Source of the DNA: Clostridium_AT radicumherbarum
Lineage (GTDB): Bacteria; Bacillota; Clostridia; Clostridiales; Clostridiaceae
Length of the DNA: 64,000 nt
NCBI RefSeq assembly: GCF_045310525.1
Contig: NZ_JBJHZY010000001.1
Location: 124,001-188,000 of the forward strand
Direction of reading: 5' to 3'
A program made the translations under genes and the position numbers. This document shows, in pieces, positions 42,224-51,524 of the stretch. The notes beneath the pieces are model-generated. The model was not told where the DNA came from. It was given only the letters and a program-made list of their open reading frames with translations, and did no database searches. Numbering within the stretch: the first letter of the stretch is position 1; each line of letters begins with the position of its first letter.

Positions 42224-43429
42224 TTATGTTAGATTATTTTTTATAACCATATCAGTAATATCCTTCACTAAGTTACCATTGCTGTCGCAGATTTTTATTT
42301 TCACATTGTTATTTTCTAAGGTAAAGTAAAGAATGTATGACATTTTATTAAAGGGAAGTAAATCAGTCATACTTATAGGACCAAATATATTTTCATTCTT
42401 TACAACAACTTTCGGCTTTTGATTAAGACCGCATATCTTAAGACTTCCTTTATGATTTTCATCATAGCTAGTATAAGCTAAAAAAAACTCTGAATTATAA
42501 GTTGTTGAATCCACTGCAGGTACAGCTCCAAAGGGATCCGTATTATAGGGGATGGTGTCTAAGCTGTAGTAGTCATCATTATTATATTTATCTATAGTCC
42601 TCCTTATCATAAACAGATTAAGGATTTTATTTTTTTTTGTATCATTTATTATATTCATACCTGTAAAACCAAAACTATCTTCGATACCTCGAGAGGTAAC
42701 AACATTTCTTATGACAGGTTTGTTTAGAGTATTAACAGGAACCCCATTAACCATGGCATAGAGATCTACACTATTTCTATTTATAGAAGTATAAGCAATA
42801 ATATTATCCAAAGAATTAAAATTTGATACATAAAGGGGTTTAGTATAATAGGTTGTTAAATCCTTTATGTTATTGCTAGTGAAAAAACCAGTAAAATTAC
42901 TAGTTGAAATGTTTTTAACATATAGCAGCTTATCATTTTCACGAGTATAAACTAGGTTTCCCTTAAGATCCATACTTGTTGCTGTTGCAAAGCCTGTTAT
43001 GTCAGTCATCTCATGAGTGACAGTACCTTGGTCAGTAGTAGGATAGTTAACCTTAATTATTCCTTTGTCATAGGCGGCCACTATGCTGTGCTGACTCATT
43101 GGACCATCAAGCAATACTACGTTGTTCAAATTTTTATGGGAAGGAAATTCCGCAAGTAATTGGGATTTACCAGTATCAATATTTAAATGATACAAACAAG
43201 ACATAACACCCTGTCCAGTGTTTTTACTAGATAAAATGATTAAAGATTTCTTATCATTCATATATTTGTTAGTCCATACAATATTTTTTATTAGTCCAAA
43301 TCTTTGCGAATCTATTGAAATGGATGGCTGTTTGATTTGTGGGGCTTGTACGTTGTTTTCATATATAAAAGCTGTAGTAGTAAGTAAAATCATAAATAAT
43401 GTAAGCAAAAGCATGAAATATTTTTTCAT
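42224..43429 (-). CDS. Exported or membrane-anchored protein, probable beta-propeller, unknown function
   Basis: 401 residues. An uncleaved-looking N-terminal hydrophobic segment (YFMLLLTLFMILLTTTAFIY) anchors an extracellular part rich in short beta strands and Asn/Thr, with recurring patterns such as GKSQLLAEFPS, GNLVYTRENDKLLYVKN and SLDNIIAYTS that fit a propeller-type sensor. It starts at 43429 with GGAGGT upstream and is divergent from a membrane-protein gene. No family recognised. Confidence 0.7.
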   Translation of the reverse strand: MKKYFMLLLTLFMILLTTTAFIYENNVQAPQIKQPSISIDSQRFGLIKNIVWTNKYMNDKKSLIILSSKNTGQGVMSCLYHLNIDTGKSQLLAEFPSHKNLNNVVLLDGPMSQHSIVAAYDKGIIKVNYPTTDQGTVTHEMTDITGFATATSMDLKGNLVYTRENDKLLYVKNISTSNFTGFFTSNNIKDLTTYYTKPLYVSNFNSLDNIIAYTSINRNSVDLYAMVNGVPVNTLNKPVIRNVVTSRGIEDSFGFTGMNIINDTKKNKILNLFMIRRTIDKYNNDDYYSLDTIPYNTDPFGAVPAVDSTTYNSEFFLAYTSYDENHKGSLKICGLNQKPKVVVKNENIFGPISMTDLLPFNKMSYILYFTLENNNVKIKICDSNGNLVKDITDMVIKNNLT

Positions 43430-43500
43430 AGACTACCTCCAATATATGGTATAATATTAATTATATTACAATGTGAAAGAATTTAAAAGGAGTAAAGGCA

Positions 43501-44295
43501 ATGAGTATTTCTGAAAGGTTTAGTAATGGCTGCAGATTTATAGCAGAGAAAATTTTATGGATTATCATTATACCTATTGCACTTGACCTAACTAATCTGC
43601 TTAGCTGGGAAAAAATATATCATACTGCTTATAATCCGCTTCAAAAGATATTTATGATTAAATTGGGCTTTATAGGGGCGCCGCCAAGTGTTAACTACCT
43701 TTTGGAGGACTTTCCTGCACCCTTATTTAAATATGATAGCAGCGGGTTTTCAGGCATATTAAATAGATTCGGTATTTTTAATGTATCATTTTTTATAACT
43801 GTAATTCTGATTTTAAGCTTCCTTCACAGTGGATATATGAGTATAGTTGGGTCAGATAGTGAGGAGAAGGCTAGTAGAAGAGATTTTTTTATTAAAGGAA
43901 ATAAAAATTGGCATAAGTTCTTTTTACTGGATTGCATAATCTGGTTTCCATTATTACTGATGGTTTTTAATAAAAATTTCATATTACTTTCTTTTGTTTC
44001 TGTAATATTTGTCTATGTTCAATATTCATTTGTAAAAGATGAAGTAGGTATTAAAGAAAATTTTAAGTTAGGAATAAAATTCTTATTTAATAATCTTGGG
44101 CTAACAGTTAAATTGGCAATATATTTGGGACTAATATTTTCCCTACTTAGCTTAATAATATTCCCATTAACTAGGTTGGGTAATGTTGGAGTAATTATAG
44201 ATATTGTTATATGTGCTTACTTAGGAACAGGTGCTAATAGGCTGGTTTTAGAAGTTTATTCAGCCGATGAAAATGACATAAATGTAAGCTTGTAA
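43501..44295 (+). CDS. Integral membrane protein, unknown function
   Basis: 264 residues with about five to six hydrophobic helices (ILWIIIIPIALDLTNLL, FFITVILILSFLHSGYM, FFLLDCIIWFPLLLMVF, FVSVIFVYVQYSFV, LAIYLGLIFSLLSLIIFPL) and polar loops. The ATG follows AAAGGAG. No conserved motif or family was recognised. The ending is acidic and soluble. Confidence 0.75.
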   Translation: MSISERFSNGCRFIAEKILWIIIIPIALDLTNLLSWEKIYHTAYNPLQKIFMIKLGFIGAPPSVNYLLEDFPAPLFKYDSSGFSGILNRFGIFNVSFFITVILILSFLHSGYMSIVGSDSEEKASRRDFFIKGNKNWHKFFLLDCIIWFPLLLMVFNKNFILLSFVSVIFVYVQYSFVKDEVGIKENFKLGIKFLFNNLGLTVKLAIYLGLIFSLLSLIIFPLTRLGNVGVIIDIVICAYLGTGANRLVLEVYSADENDINVSL

Positions 44296-44337
44296 ATAAT
44301 TGCTGCAGAACTGTGCTTAAACTAAAATTATTAAAAA

Positions 44338-44364
44338 ATGCCACGAGTAACATACCCGTGGCAT
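44338..44364. terminator. Bidirectional terminator
   Basis: ATGCCACG (44338-44345) pairs with CGTGGCAT (44357-44364) between convergent genes; the A-run on the left gives a T-run for the minus-strand gene ending at 44370. Confidence 0.83.
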
Positions 44365-44369
44365 CACAC

Positions 44370-45008
44370 TTATGCTTTAAAGTCTAAAATTTTAACTAAG
44401 TTTCTTTCTTCAAGTCTTCCATCAAGCTTTAGCGTATTGCTTTGAATTCTTTCTCCATTTTTCATATGTGTTAAAAAGGTTTCAGCGCCTTCAATTGGGA
44501 AGGACATTGCAGAGGTTTTAAAGTGCATTGGTATTACTAGTTTTGGATTTAAAAGTTTACAAACTGCCGTTGCCTCTTTTCCATCTATAGTATAATTTCC
44601 ACCAATTGGGATTAATAATACATCGATGTCGCCAATTTCATCTGCGTCTTTAACTGAAAGAATATGCCCTAAATCTCCTAAGTGACAGATTCTATAGTCA
44701 TCCATTTTAAAAATGTATATAACGTTCTCTCCACGCTTTGCGCCTTTAACATTATCATGATAGGAAGGCAGACCAGTTATGTCTATATCACATGCATGAA
44801 AAAATCCAACCTTATCTATTATTTCCGGGTTTCCTTTGATTTTTTTAGTATAATCATGGTCGAAATGATGATGACTTATAGTAACTACATCTGCAGGACC
44901 TTCATAAACATTATAACCAACACTTTCATCAAAGGGGTCTGTAATTAGTGTTCTTCCTTTTTTATCTTTAAACAAAAAAGAAGAATGTCCAAGCCAAGTT
45001 ATTTCCAT
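44370..45008 (-). CDS. Metallo-beta-lactamase-fold metal-dependent hydrolase (UPF0173/UlaG-like)
   Basis: 212 residues. MEITWLGHSSFLF start, metal-binding ISHHHFDHDYTKK (HxHxDH), HLGDLGH and IPMHFKT are the motifs of the UPF0173 branch of metallo-hydrolases. It is cytoplasmic. The substrate is unknown; relatives are often annotated as UPF0173 hydrolases. Confidence 0.87.
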   Translation of the reverse strand: MEITWLGHSSFLFKDKKGRTLITDPFDESVGYNVYEGPADVVTISHHHFDHDYTKKIKGNPEIIDKVGFFHACDIDITGLPSYHDNVKGAKRGENVIYIFKMDDYRICHLGDLGHILSVKDADEIGDIDVLLIPIGGNYTIDGKEATAVCKLLNPKLVIPMHFKTSAMSFPIEGAETFLTHMKNGERIQSNTLKLDGRLEERNLVKILDFKA

Positions 45009-45157
45009 TTCAATACACTCCTTTAAATACCATCATATTTATTATTATAACCTAAAAATTAAACAAACAAGCTATTAAATTAAATTGAATTTTGATATTA
45101 TAAAAATGTGAGAATTTTGCTGCACAAATTTAATTAAAATTTTTTCAGGAGACTTAA

Positions 45158-46471
45158 ATGAACATTATAATAGCTTTCATAATATGTTTTATTTTATTAT
45201 TAACTAGTGCCTTTAAAGGAATATTTATAGGATATCCATTAATTATTAGTTTAGTATTATTTATTATATTAGGAATTAAAAGAGGCTTTAGCTTCAAATC
45301 CCTTTTAAAGATGTCATATGAAGGCGGAAAGAAATCTTTAATTGTTTTAAAAATATTTATCTTAATTGGTGCTATAACTGCATCCTGGATGGCATCAGGA
45401 ACAGTACCGGCAATTGTATATTATGGAATGAAATTTTTAAATCCGCACATATTTATTCTTTGTACATTTTTAATAAGTTCCGTTGTTTCTTTTTTAATTG
45501 GTACCTCCTTTGGAACTATAGGAACAGTGGGAATTGCACTTATGGTAATGGCTCGAGGCGGAGGAGTTAGTATTCCTATTACAGCTGGTGCAATTTTATC
45601 AGGGGCCTACTTTGGAGATAGATGCTCACCTATGTCCTCAAGTGCGAATTTAGTTGCTAGCTTAACTGAAACAGATATATTTATAAACATTAAAAATATG
45701 TTTAAAACCTCAATAGTTCCTTTTATTTTGACTTGTGTTATTTATACTATATTTTCTATTAACTTCCCATTAGCAACAGGAAATAATTTTTTACTACGAG
45801 AAATCACAAAAGTATATGATATTAATATTATTACATTATTACCTGCGGCAATTATATTAATTTTTTCTATTTTTAAGGTTAATGTAAAAACCTTAATGCT
45901 GCTTAGCGTTTTAATAGCTAGCATAATTGCAGTTTTATTACAGCATGTAAATATTCTTGAAATGTTAAAATATATTGTTGTTGGTTATAGCATACCTTAT
46001 AAAAGTACGCTATCAAGTATAATCTCCGGCGGTGGTATACTTTCAATGCTTAAGATTTCTATAGTAGTTTTTGTATCTTCTGCCTTTACAGGAATTTTTG
46101 AAGGCACTGAAATGTTAAAGTCAATTGAGTTAATGTTAAACAATGTTAAAGGCAGACATAATGTATATCTCTCAAATATAATTATAAGCATTGCATCTGC
46201 AGCCTTTGGATGCAGTCAAGCCTTAGCAGTTATACTCAGTAATATGCTTATGAAAAATACCTATGAAAAAAATAATATTACTGCTGAGCAATTTGCATTA
46301 GATATGGAAAATACATCTATAATAATATCCCCTTTAATACCTTGGAATATCGCCGTATTAGTTCCATTAACCACCTTAAATGCAGGAGTAAGCTCCATTG
46401 CTTTTGCCTTTTATCTATATTTAATACCTTTAGCAAATTACATTTATTTTTGGTTTAATAGAAGCAGGTAG
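45158..46471 (+). CDS. nhaC: Na+/H+ antiporter, NhaC family
   Basis: 437 residues with about 11 helices. Motifs include GTSFGTIGTVGIALMVMARG and SGAYFGDRCSPMSSSANLVA, characteristic of NhaC. It exchanges sodium or another cation or amino acid for protons. The start has TCAGGAGA upstream. The 53-base gap to the metallo-hydrolase gene suggests loose co-transcription. Confidence 0.88.
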   Translation: MNIIIAFIICFILLLTSAFKGIFIGYPLIISLVLFIILGIKRGFSFKSLLKMSYEGGKKSLIVLKIFILIGAITASWMASGTVPAIVYYGMKFLNPHIFILCTFLISSVVSFLIGTSFGTIGTVGIALMVMARGGGVSIPITAGAILSGAYFGDRCSPMSSSANLVASLTETDIFINIKNMFKTSIVPFILTCVIYTIFSINFPLATGNNFLLREITKVYDINIITLLPAAIILIFSIFKVNVKTLMLLSVLIASIIAVLLQHVNILEMLKYIVVGYSIPYKSTLSSIISGGGILSMLKISIVVFVSSAFTGIFEGTEMLKSIELMLNNVKGRHNVYLSNIIISIASAAFGCSQALAVILSNMLMKNTYEKNNITAEQFALDMENTSIIISPLIPWNIAVLVPLTTLNAGVSSIAFAFYLYLIPLANYIYFWFNRSR

Positions 46472-46523
46472 ATAAAGCCATATTGGATATAATATTATTA
46501 AGAAAAAATTAGGGGTGAAACCT

Positions 46524-47258
46524 ATGAAATTAACTGTTCTTGGTAACTATGGACCATTCCCTGGTAAGGATGGAGCCTGCTTAGGATATTTACTTCAAGA
46601 TGAGGACACTAACATTTTAATAGATTGCGGTAATGGAGTTTTAAGCAGACTCCAAAAATATTGTAGAATTGAAGATCTAGATGCAATTATACTTTCACAT
46701 CTACATAGGGATCATTCTTCAGATATGCATGTTTTAAAATATGCAGTACAAAATAAACTAAAATTTAAAACCATGGATAAAGCCATTGAAGTATATACAC
46801 CAAAGACTCCAGATAATGAATATAATGATATAAATATTCAAGGCATATTTAATACCCATATAATTGAAGAGAATATGACACATAAAATAAAAAGTATTAA
46901 AATTGAATTCTATAAAACAATTCATCCTGTTGAGTGCTATGGAATGAGAATTGAAAAGGAAGGAAAAATTTTTGCCTATAGTGCAGATTCAGTTTATTGC
47001 GATAATATAATAAGCCTTGCAAAAAAAGCAGATTTATTTCTATGTGATGCCTATGCTACAGAGAACATTAAATCAAAGGGGCAAGTGCCTCACCTTTCAG
47101 TTAAAGAAGCCTGCAATATAGCAGTAGAAGCAAAAGCTAAAAAGCTGTTATTAACACATTTTTGGTTTGAGGAACCAAAGGAAAGCTATATAAATGATTC
47201 TAAAGGGCTATTTAATAACATAGCTCTTGCAGAAGAATATACAGAATATGAAATTTAA
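46524..47258 (+). CDS. Metallo-beta-lactamase-fold hydrolase
   Basis: 244 residues. KLTVLGNYGPFPG start, metal motif ILSHLHRDHSSDMHVL (HxHxDH), FAYSADSVYCDNI and HFWFEEP; resembles the RNase Z-like or YhfI-type branch. ATG at 46524 has AGGGGTG upstream. It is followed after 33 bases by a HAD hydrolase gene, so the two may be co-expressed. The substrate is unknown. Confidence 0.85.
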   Translation: MKLTVLGNYGPFPGKDGACLGYLLQDEDTNILIDCGNGVLSRLQKYCRIEDLDAIILSHLHRDHSSDMHVLKYAVQNKLKFKTMDKAIEVYTPKTPDNEYNDINIQGIFNTHIIEENMTHKIKSIKIEFYKTIHPVECYGMRIEKEGKIFAYSADSVYCDNIISLAKKADLFLCDAYATENIKSKGQVPHLSVKEACNIAVEAKAKKLLLTHFWFEEPKESYINDSKGLFNNIALAEEYTEYEI

Positions 47259-47291
47259 ACAGCAGTGCTGGACAGAGGGAGATAGGGTAAA

Positions 47292-47894
47292 ATGATTAAA
47301 AATGTAGTGTTCGATATCGGAAATGTATTGCTTTATTTTAAGCCAGATGAATATTTAAATGGCTTTAATTTTGATAAGCAAACAAACAAAAAGCTTTTTG
47401 AATCAATTTTTAAAAGTAAATATTGGTGCGAATTGGATAGAGGAATGCTTACTGAGGATGAAGCAATAAAGTTATTTAACGAAGCTTCCCCAGAGTTGCA
47501 GGAAAAAATAGAAATTGTAATGAAGGACTGGATAGGAATATTGAAGCCGAATTTGGAAACAGTTGCAATAGTAAAAGAGTTAAAGAAAAGAAACTACAAC
47601 ATATTCTTACTTTCTAATTTTCATAAAAGTGCATTTGAGAGAGTAAGTTCTGAAAATGAATTTTTTAACCTTTTTGATGGCAGGATTATTTCCTATGAAA
47701 TAAACTTATTAAAACCTGAGAAAGAAATATATAATAAACTTTTAAAGACCTATAATTTAAAACCAGAAGAAACTCTTTTTATAGATGACATGATTGAAAA
47801 TATAGCTGCAGCTGACAAGCTTAGAATAAATACTATATTATTTAGCAATGCAGAATCCCTAAGAGAAACATTAAAGAGTAAAAGATTACTGTAG
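47292..47894 (+). CDS. HAD-family hydrolase (YihX-like phosphatase)
   Basis: 200 residues. Motif I VVFDIGNVLLYF, motif II LLSNFH, motif III KPEKEIY and motif IV LFIDDMIENI are in order, with a helical cap between I and II. Family members of this size dephosphorylate sugar phosphates or FMN. In motif I the second Asp of DxD is replaced by Gly (FDIGNVL), as is common in the YihX branch. Confidence 0.85.
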   Translation: MIKNVVFDIGNVLLYFKPDEYLNGFNFDKQTNKKLFESIFKSKYWCELDRGMLTEDEAIKLFNEASPELQEKIEIVMKDWIGILKPNLETVAIVKELKKRNYNIFLLSNFHKSAFERVSSENEFFNLFDGRIISYEINLLKPEKEIYNKLLKTYNLKPEETLFIDDMIENIAAADKLRINTILFSNAESLRETLKSKRLL

Positions 47895-47913
47895 AATTAA
47901 ATTTACAAAAAAA

Positions 47914-47942
47914 TTGACAATTGAAACTAAGTATATTAAAAT
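47914..47942 (+). promoter_or_regulatory. ileS promoter
   Basis: Consensus -35 TTGACA at 47914-47919, 17-base spacer, -10 TAAAAT at 47937-47942, directly before the T-box leader. Confidence 0.88.
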
Positions 47943-47944
47943 GA

Positions 47945-48198
47945 TTAGAGAATTATAGAAGCATTGATAAGGAAAAGTACTTAAATTCAGAACTTACAGA
48001 GAGTGGGGCATGGTGAAAACCCACAGGGAAGTTTTAAGGAAAATCACCTTTGAGCTGAGAACTGAAATATAATGAGACAAATGGATCATTATCTTAAGTT
48101 TATCCGTAATCCTGCGTTAAAGGATAGAATGTGTAAGCATTTGAACATTAGGTGGTATAACGAGTATAACTTCGTCCTTTTGGGATGAAGTTTTTTTT
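47945..48198 (+). ncRNA. T-box riboswitch, isoleucine-specific (ileS leader)
   Basis: Stem I with apical loop sequences from about 47960, specifier ATC (Ile) at 48043-48045 in AAAATCACC, variant T-box AGGTGGTATAACGAG from 48150, and a terminator (AACTTCGTCC 48168-48177 with GGATGAAGTT 48183-48192, then eight Ts). The specifier agrees with ileS downstream. Confidence 0.93.
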
Positions 48199-48245
48199 AT
48201 AAGTTTTATGTCAATAATTTGTATAAAATTGAAAGGAGTTTTGTT

Positions 48246-51200
48246 ATGTATAAAAAAGTTGAGTCTTCAAAGAGCTTTGTGGATATGGAAAAAGATGTAC
48301 TTAAGCTTTGGGAAGAAAAAGATGTAATTAAGAAAAACTTTGATATGAATAAAGACGGAGAATATTTTACCTTTTATGATGGACCTCCTACAGCTAATGG
48401 AAAACCACATATAGGCCACGTTATAACAAGAGTTATGAAGGATCTTATACCAAGATACAAAGTTATGAAGGGCTATAAGGTACTAAGAAAAGCTGGTTGG
48501 GACACTCATGGTCTTCCTGTGGAGCTTGAAGTTGAAAAATCCCTTGGCATATCAGGAAAACCACAAATAGAAGAATATGGAGTTGAAGACTTCATAAAGA
48601 AATGTAAAGGAAGCGTATTTACCTACGTTCAGCAGTGGAAGGACATGACTGAGAGGGTCGGTTACTGGGTAGATATGGAGAATCCTTATGTAACCTACCA
48701 AAATAACTATATAGAATCTGAGTGGTGGGCTTTAAAGCAAATGTGGGAAAAGGAGCTTATTTACAAGGGGCATAAAATTGTTCCTTACTGCCCACGCTGC
48801 GGAACTGCACTTTCTTCTCATGAAGTATCACAGGGTTACAAAGATGTTAAAGATACTTCTGTGTATGTTAAGTTTAAAGTTAAAGGTGAAGAGAATAAAT
48901 ATATATTAGCATGGACAACAACCCCTTGGACATTACCAAGTAACGTAGCTTTAGCATTAAACAGAGCTTACGACTATGTTGAAGTTTTACATCATGAGGA
49001 GCACTTAATTTTAGCAAAAGCACTGCTTAATAAGCTTGATTGTGAGTATGAAATAGTTAGGGAATTCAAGGGCTCTGAATTAGAAGGAGTAGAATACGAA
49101 CAATTATTTAAGTTTGCGAAACCTGATAAAAAAGCTTTTTATGTAGTTCATGCTGACTATGTAACACTAACTGATGGTACTGGTATAGTTCATACTGCTC
49201 CTGCTTATGGAGAGGATGATAATATTACTGGTAAAAAGTATGACTTACCTTTAATTAACTTAGTAGATACTGAAGGAAAGTTTATCTCTGAAGTTGAGCC
49301 ATGGGCAGGAATACCTGTTAAAAAGGCTGATGCTAAGATTATTGAAGCCTTAAAAGAATCAGGAAACTTATACAAGTCAGAAGGCTTTACTCACTCTTAT
49401 CCACACTGCTGGAGATGTGATACTCCGCTGTTATATTACCCAAGAGAATCCTGGTTTATAAAAATGTCTGCAATGAGAGATAAGCTGCTTAAAAATAACA
49501 ACAGTGTTAATTGGTATCCAGACAATGTTAGAACTGGGAGAATGGGTAACTTCCTTGAAAATGTTATAGATTGGGGGATTTCCAGAGAAAGATATTGGGG
49601 AACTCCACTGCCAATATGGGAATGTGAATGTGGTCATAGAGAAATGATTGGCAGTATAGAAGAGCTTAAAGCTAAGGGAAAAAATGTACCTGATGATATA
49701 GAACTTCATAAGCCATATATAGATGCTGTGCATCTAGAATGCCCTCATTGTCATAAGGAAATGACAAGAGTGTCAGATGTTATAGACTGCTGGTTTGATT
49801 CTGGTTCTATGCCTTTTGCACAGCATCATTATCCTTTTGAAAATAAGGAATTATTCGAAGAGAACTTCCCTGCACAATTTATTTCAGAGGCTGTGGATCA
49901 AACAAGAGGTTGGTTCTACACACTGCTTGCCATATCAACTGTAATATTTGATAAGAGTCCTTTTGAAAACTGCTTAGTTTTAGGTCATGTACTTGATAAA
50001 AATGGTCTTAAGATGTCTAAGCACAAGGGCAATGTACTTAGCCCATGGGTTTCTCTAGACAATGAAGGAGCAGATGCTACCCGCTGGTACTTCTATACCT
50101 CCAGTGCACCATGGCTTCCATCAAGATTCTATGAAGAAGCTGTTATAGAAGCTCAAAGAAAGTTTTTAAGCACATTGTGGAATGTATATTCCTTCTATGT
50201 ACTTTACGCTGAAATAGACCAATTTGACCCAACAAAGTATGAAGACTTTGTAAGCGGGAATATAATGGATAAATGGATAATGTCAAAGCTTAATAGCCTT
50301 ATAAAGAGCGTTGATGAAAATTTAGCTAGTTATAAAATAACTCAAGCTGCACTTTCCATTGAAGAATTTGTGGATGGACTTTCAAATTGGTATGTTAGAA
50401 GAAACAGATCAAGATATTGGACAGAAGAATTAACTGATGACAAAATTGGAGCTTATGTTACTTTATATAGAGTGCTTAAGACTATAAGCTTTATAGCAGC
50501 TCCTTTTGTACCATTTATTACAGAAGAAATGTATCAAAATCTTGTAGTTAATTTAGATAAAAACGCGCCAGAAAGTATTCATTTATGCTATTGGCCAATT
50601 GTTACAGAAAAACTTATTGATAAAGACCTAGAAGCAGAAATGGATTTAGCTTATAAGGTAGTTAATTTAGGACGTAGTGCAAGAAATGCTGCTAATATAA
50701 AGAACAGACAGCCTCTTTCTGAAATGCTTCTAAGTACTAAGGTGCTTCCTGAATACTATAGCCATATTATAAAAGAAGAGCTCAATATTAAAAATTTAGA
50801 ATTAGGTGCTGACTTATCTAAATATGTAAACTTTGAAATAAAGCCAAATCTTCCTGTTCTGGGCAAAGCTTATGGAAAGCTTATACCTGGAATAAGAAAA
50901 GAACTAGCTGCAAGAAATCAGATGGAATTAGCTCAAACTATACAAAATGGCGGCATAGTAGCTATAAATGTTCAAGGTACAGAAATTGAACTTAATTCTG
51001 AGAATCTCCTTGTAACTATGCAGGGACTAGAAGGATATGCATTTGCCGGAGAGGGGCAAATAGGTGTTGTACTTGATACTCATATAACTGATGAGCTTAA
51101 GGAAGAAGGCCATGTTAGAGAAGTTATTAGCAAGGTTCAAAATATGAGAAAGGAAAGCGGTTTTGAGGTTGCTGATAAGATAAAATTATATGTATCAGAT

Positions 51201-51353
51201 AATGAAATGCTAGAAGCCGTAATCAGAAAATTCGAAAGCCATATTATGAAGGAAACTCTTACTGTAGAGGTAATTTACAATACAGATAGAGAGTATAATG
51301 AAGCCAGCATAAATGGTGAAAAACTAAAGTTAGCAGTTGAAGTAGTGAAATAA
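48246..51353 (+). CDS. ileS: Isoleucyl-tRNA synthetase (type 2, eukaryote-like)
   Basis: 1035 residues, longer than the roughly 920-930 of the typical bacterial enzyme. HIGH motif in YDGPPTANGKPHIGHV, KMSKH in LKMSKHKGNV, editing domain and C-terminal anticodon-binding domain present. The N-terminal wording (FYDGPP and AGWDTHGLPVELEVEK) fits the IleS2 class, whose members often resist mupirocin; resistance here is inference. ATG at 48246 has AAAGGAG upstream. The gene is controlled by the Ile T-box. Confidence 0.95.
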   Translation: MYKKVESSKSFVDMEKDVLKLWEEKDVIKKNFDMNKDGEYFTFYDGPPTANGKPHIGHVITRVMKDLIPRYKVMKGYKVLRKAGWDTHGLPVELEVEKSLGISGKPQIEEYGVEDFIKKCKGSVFTYVQQWKDMTERVGYWVDMENPYVTYQNNYIESEWWALKQMWEKELIYKGHKIVPYCPRCGTALSSHEVSQGYKDVKDTSVYVKFKVKGEENKYILAWTTTPWTLPSNVALALNRAYDYVEVLHHEEHLILAKALLNKLDCEYEIVREFKGSELEGVEYEQLFKFAKPDKKAFYVVHADYVTLTDGTGIVHTAPAYGEDDNITGKKYDLPLINLVDTEGKFISEVEPWAGIPVKKADAKIIEALKESGNLYKSEGFTHSYPHCWRCDTPLLYYPRESWFIKMSAMRDKLLKNNNSVNWYPDNVRTGRMGNFLENVIDWGISRERYWGTPLPIWECECGHREMIGSIEELKAKGKNVPDDIELHKPYIDAVHLECPHCHKEMTRVSDVIDCWFDSGSMPFAQHHYPFENKELFEENFPAQFISEAVDQTRGWFYTLLAISTVIFDKSPFENCLVLGHVLDKNGLKMSKHKGNVLSPWVSLDNEGADATRWYFYTSSAPWLPSRFYEEAVIEAQRKFLSTLWNVYSFYVLYAEIDQFDPTKYEDFVSGNIMDKWIMSKLNSLIKSVDENLASYKITQAALSIEEFVDGLSNWYVRRNRSRYWTEELTDDKIGAYVTLYRVLKTISFIAAPFVPFITEEMYQNLVVNLDKNAPESIHLCYWPIVTEKLIDKDLEAEMDLAYKVVNLGRSARNAANIKNRQPLSEMLLSTKVLPEYYSHIIKEELNIKNLELGADLSKYVNFEIKPNLPVLGKAYGKLIPGIRKELAARNQMELAQTIQNGGIVAINVQGTEIELNSENLLVTMQGLEGYAFAGEGQIGVVLDTHITDELKEEGHVREVISKVQNMRKESGFEVADKIKLYVSDNEMLEAVIRKFESHIMKETLTVEVIYNTDREYNEASINGEKLKLAVEVVK

Positions 51354-51360
51354 AAGATAC

Positions 51361-51387
51361 AAAAAGCTGAGATTTTCTCAGCTTTTT
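51361..51387. terminator. ileS terminator
   Basis: AAAAAGCTGAGA (51361-51372) pairs perfectly with TCTCAGCTTTTT (51376-51387) across a three-base loop; usable on both strands. Confidence 0.92.
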
Positions 51388-51467
51388 ATATACATAAAAA
51401 TATATTCCTAATTTTTGTTCAAAGTTGTCAGACAAATGCATGGTCAAAGTTAAAGTACATTATCTTG

Positions 51468-51481
51468 AAAAAACGTTTACT
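51468..51481. promoter_or_regulatory. cre-like site upstream of the mannitol PTS operon
   Basis: The 14 bases 51468-51481 (ending ACGTTTACT) fit the catabolite-response consensus TGWAARCGYTWNCW except at its first two positions. Catabolite repression of a PTS operon would be expected, but this rests on the motif alone. Confidence 0.45.
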
Positions 51482-51510
51482 TTTTCTTATAGTTAAGATA
51501 ATAAGAAAAA
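51481..51510 (+). other. Leader hairpin before mtlA
   Basis: TTTTTCTTAT (51481-51490) pairs perfectly with ATAAGAAAAA (51501-51510), ending just before the AGGGGG ribosome site. It could influence translation or be part of promoter control by the PRD regulator. Confidence 0.45.
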
Positions 51511-51524
51511 GGGGGTTTGAACAA

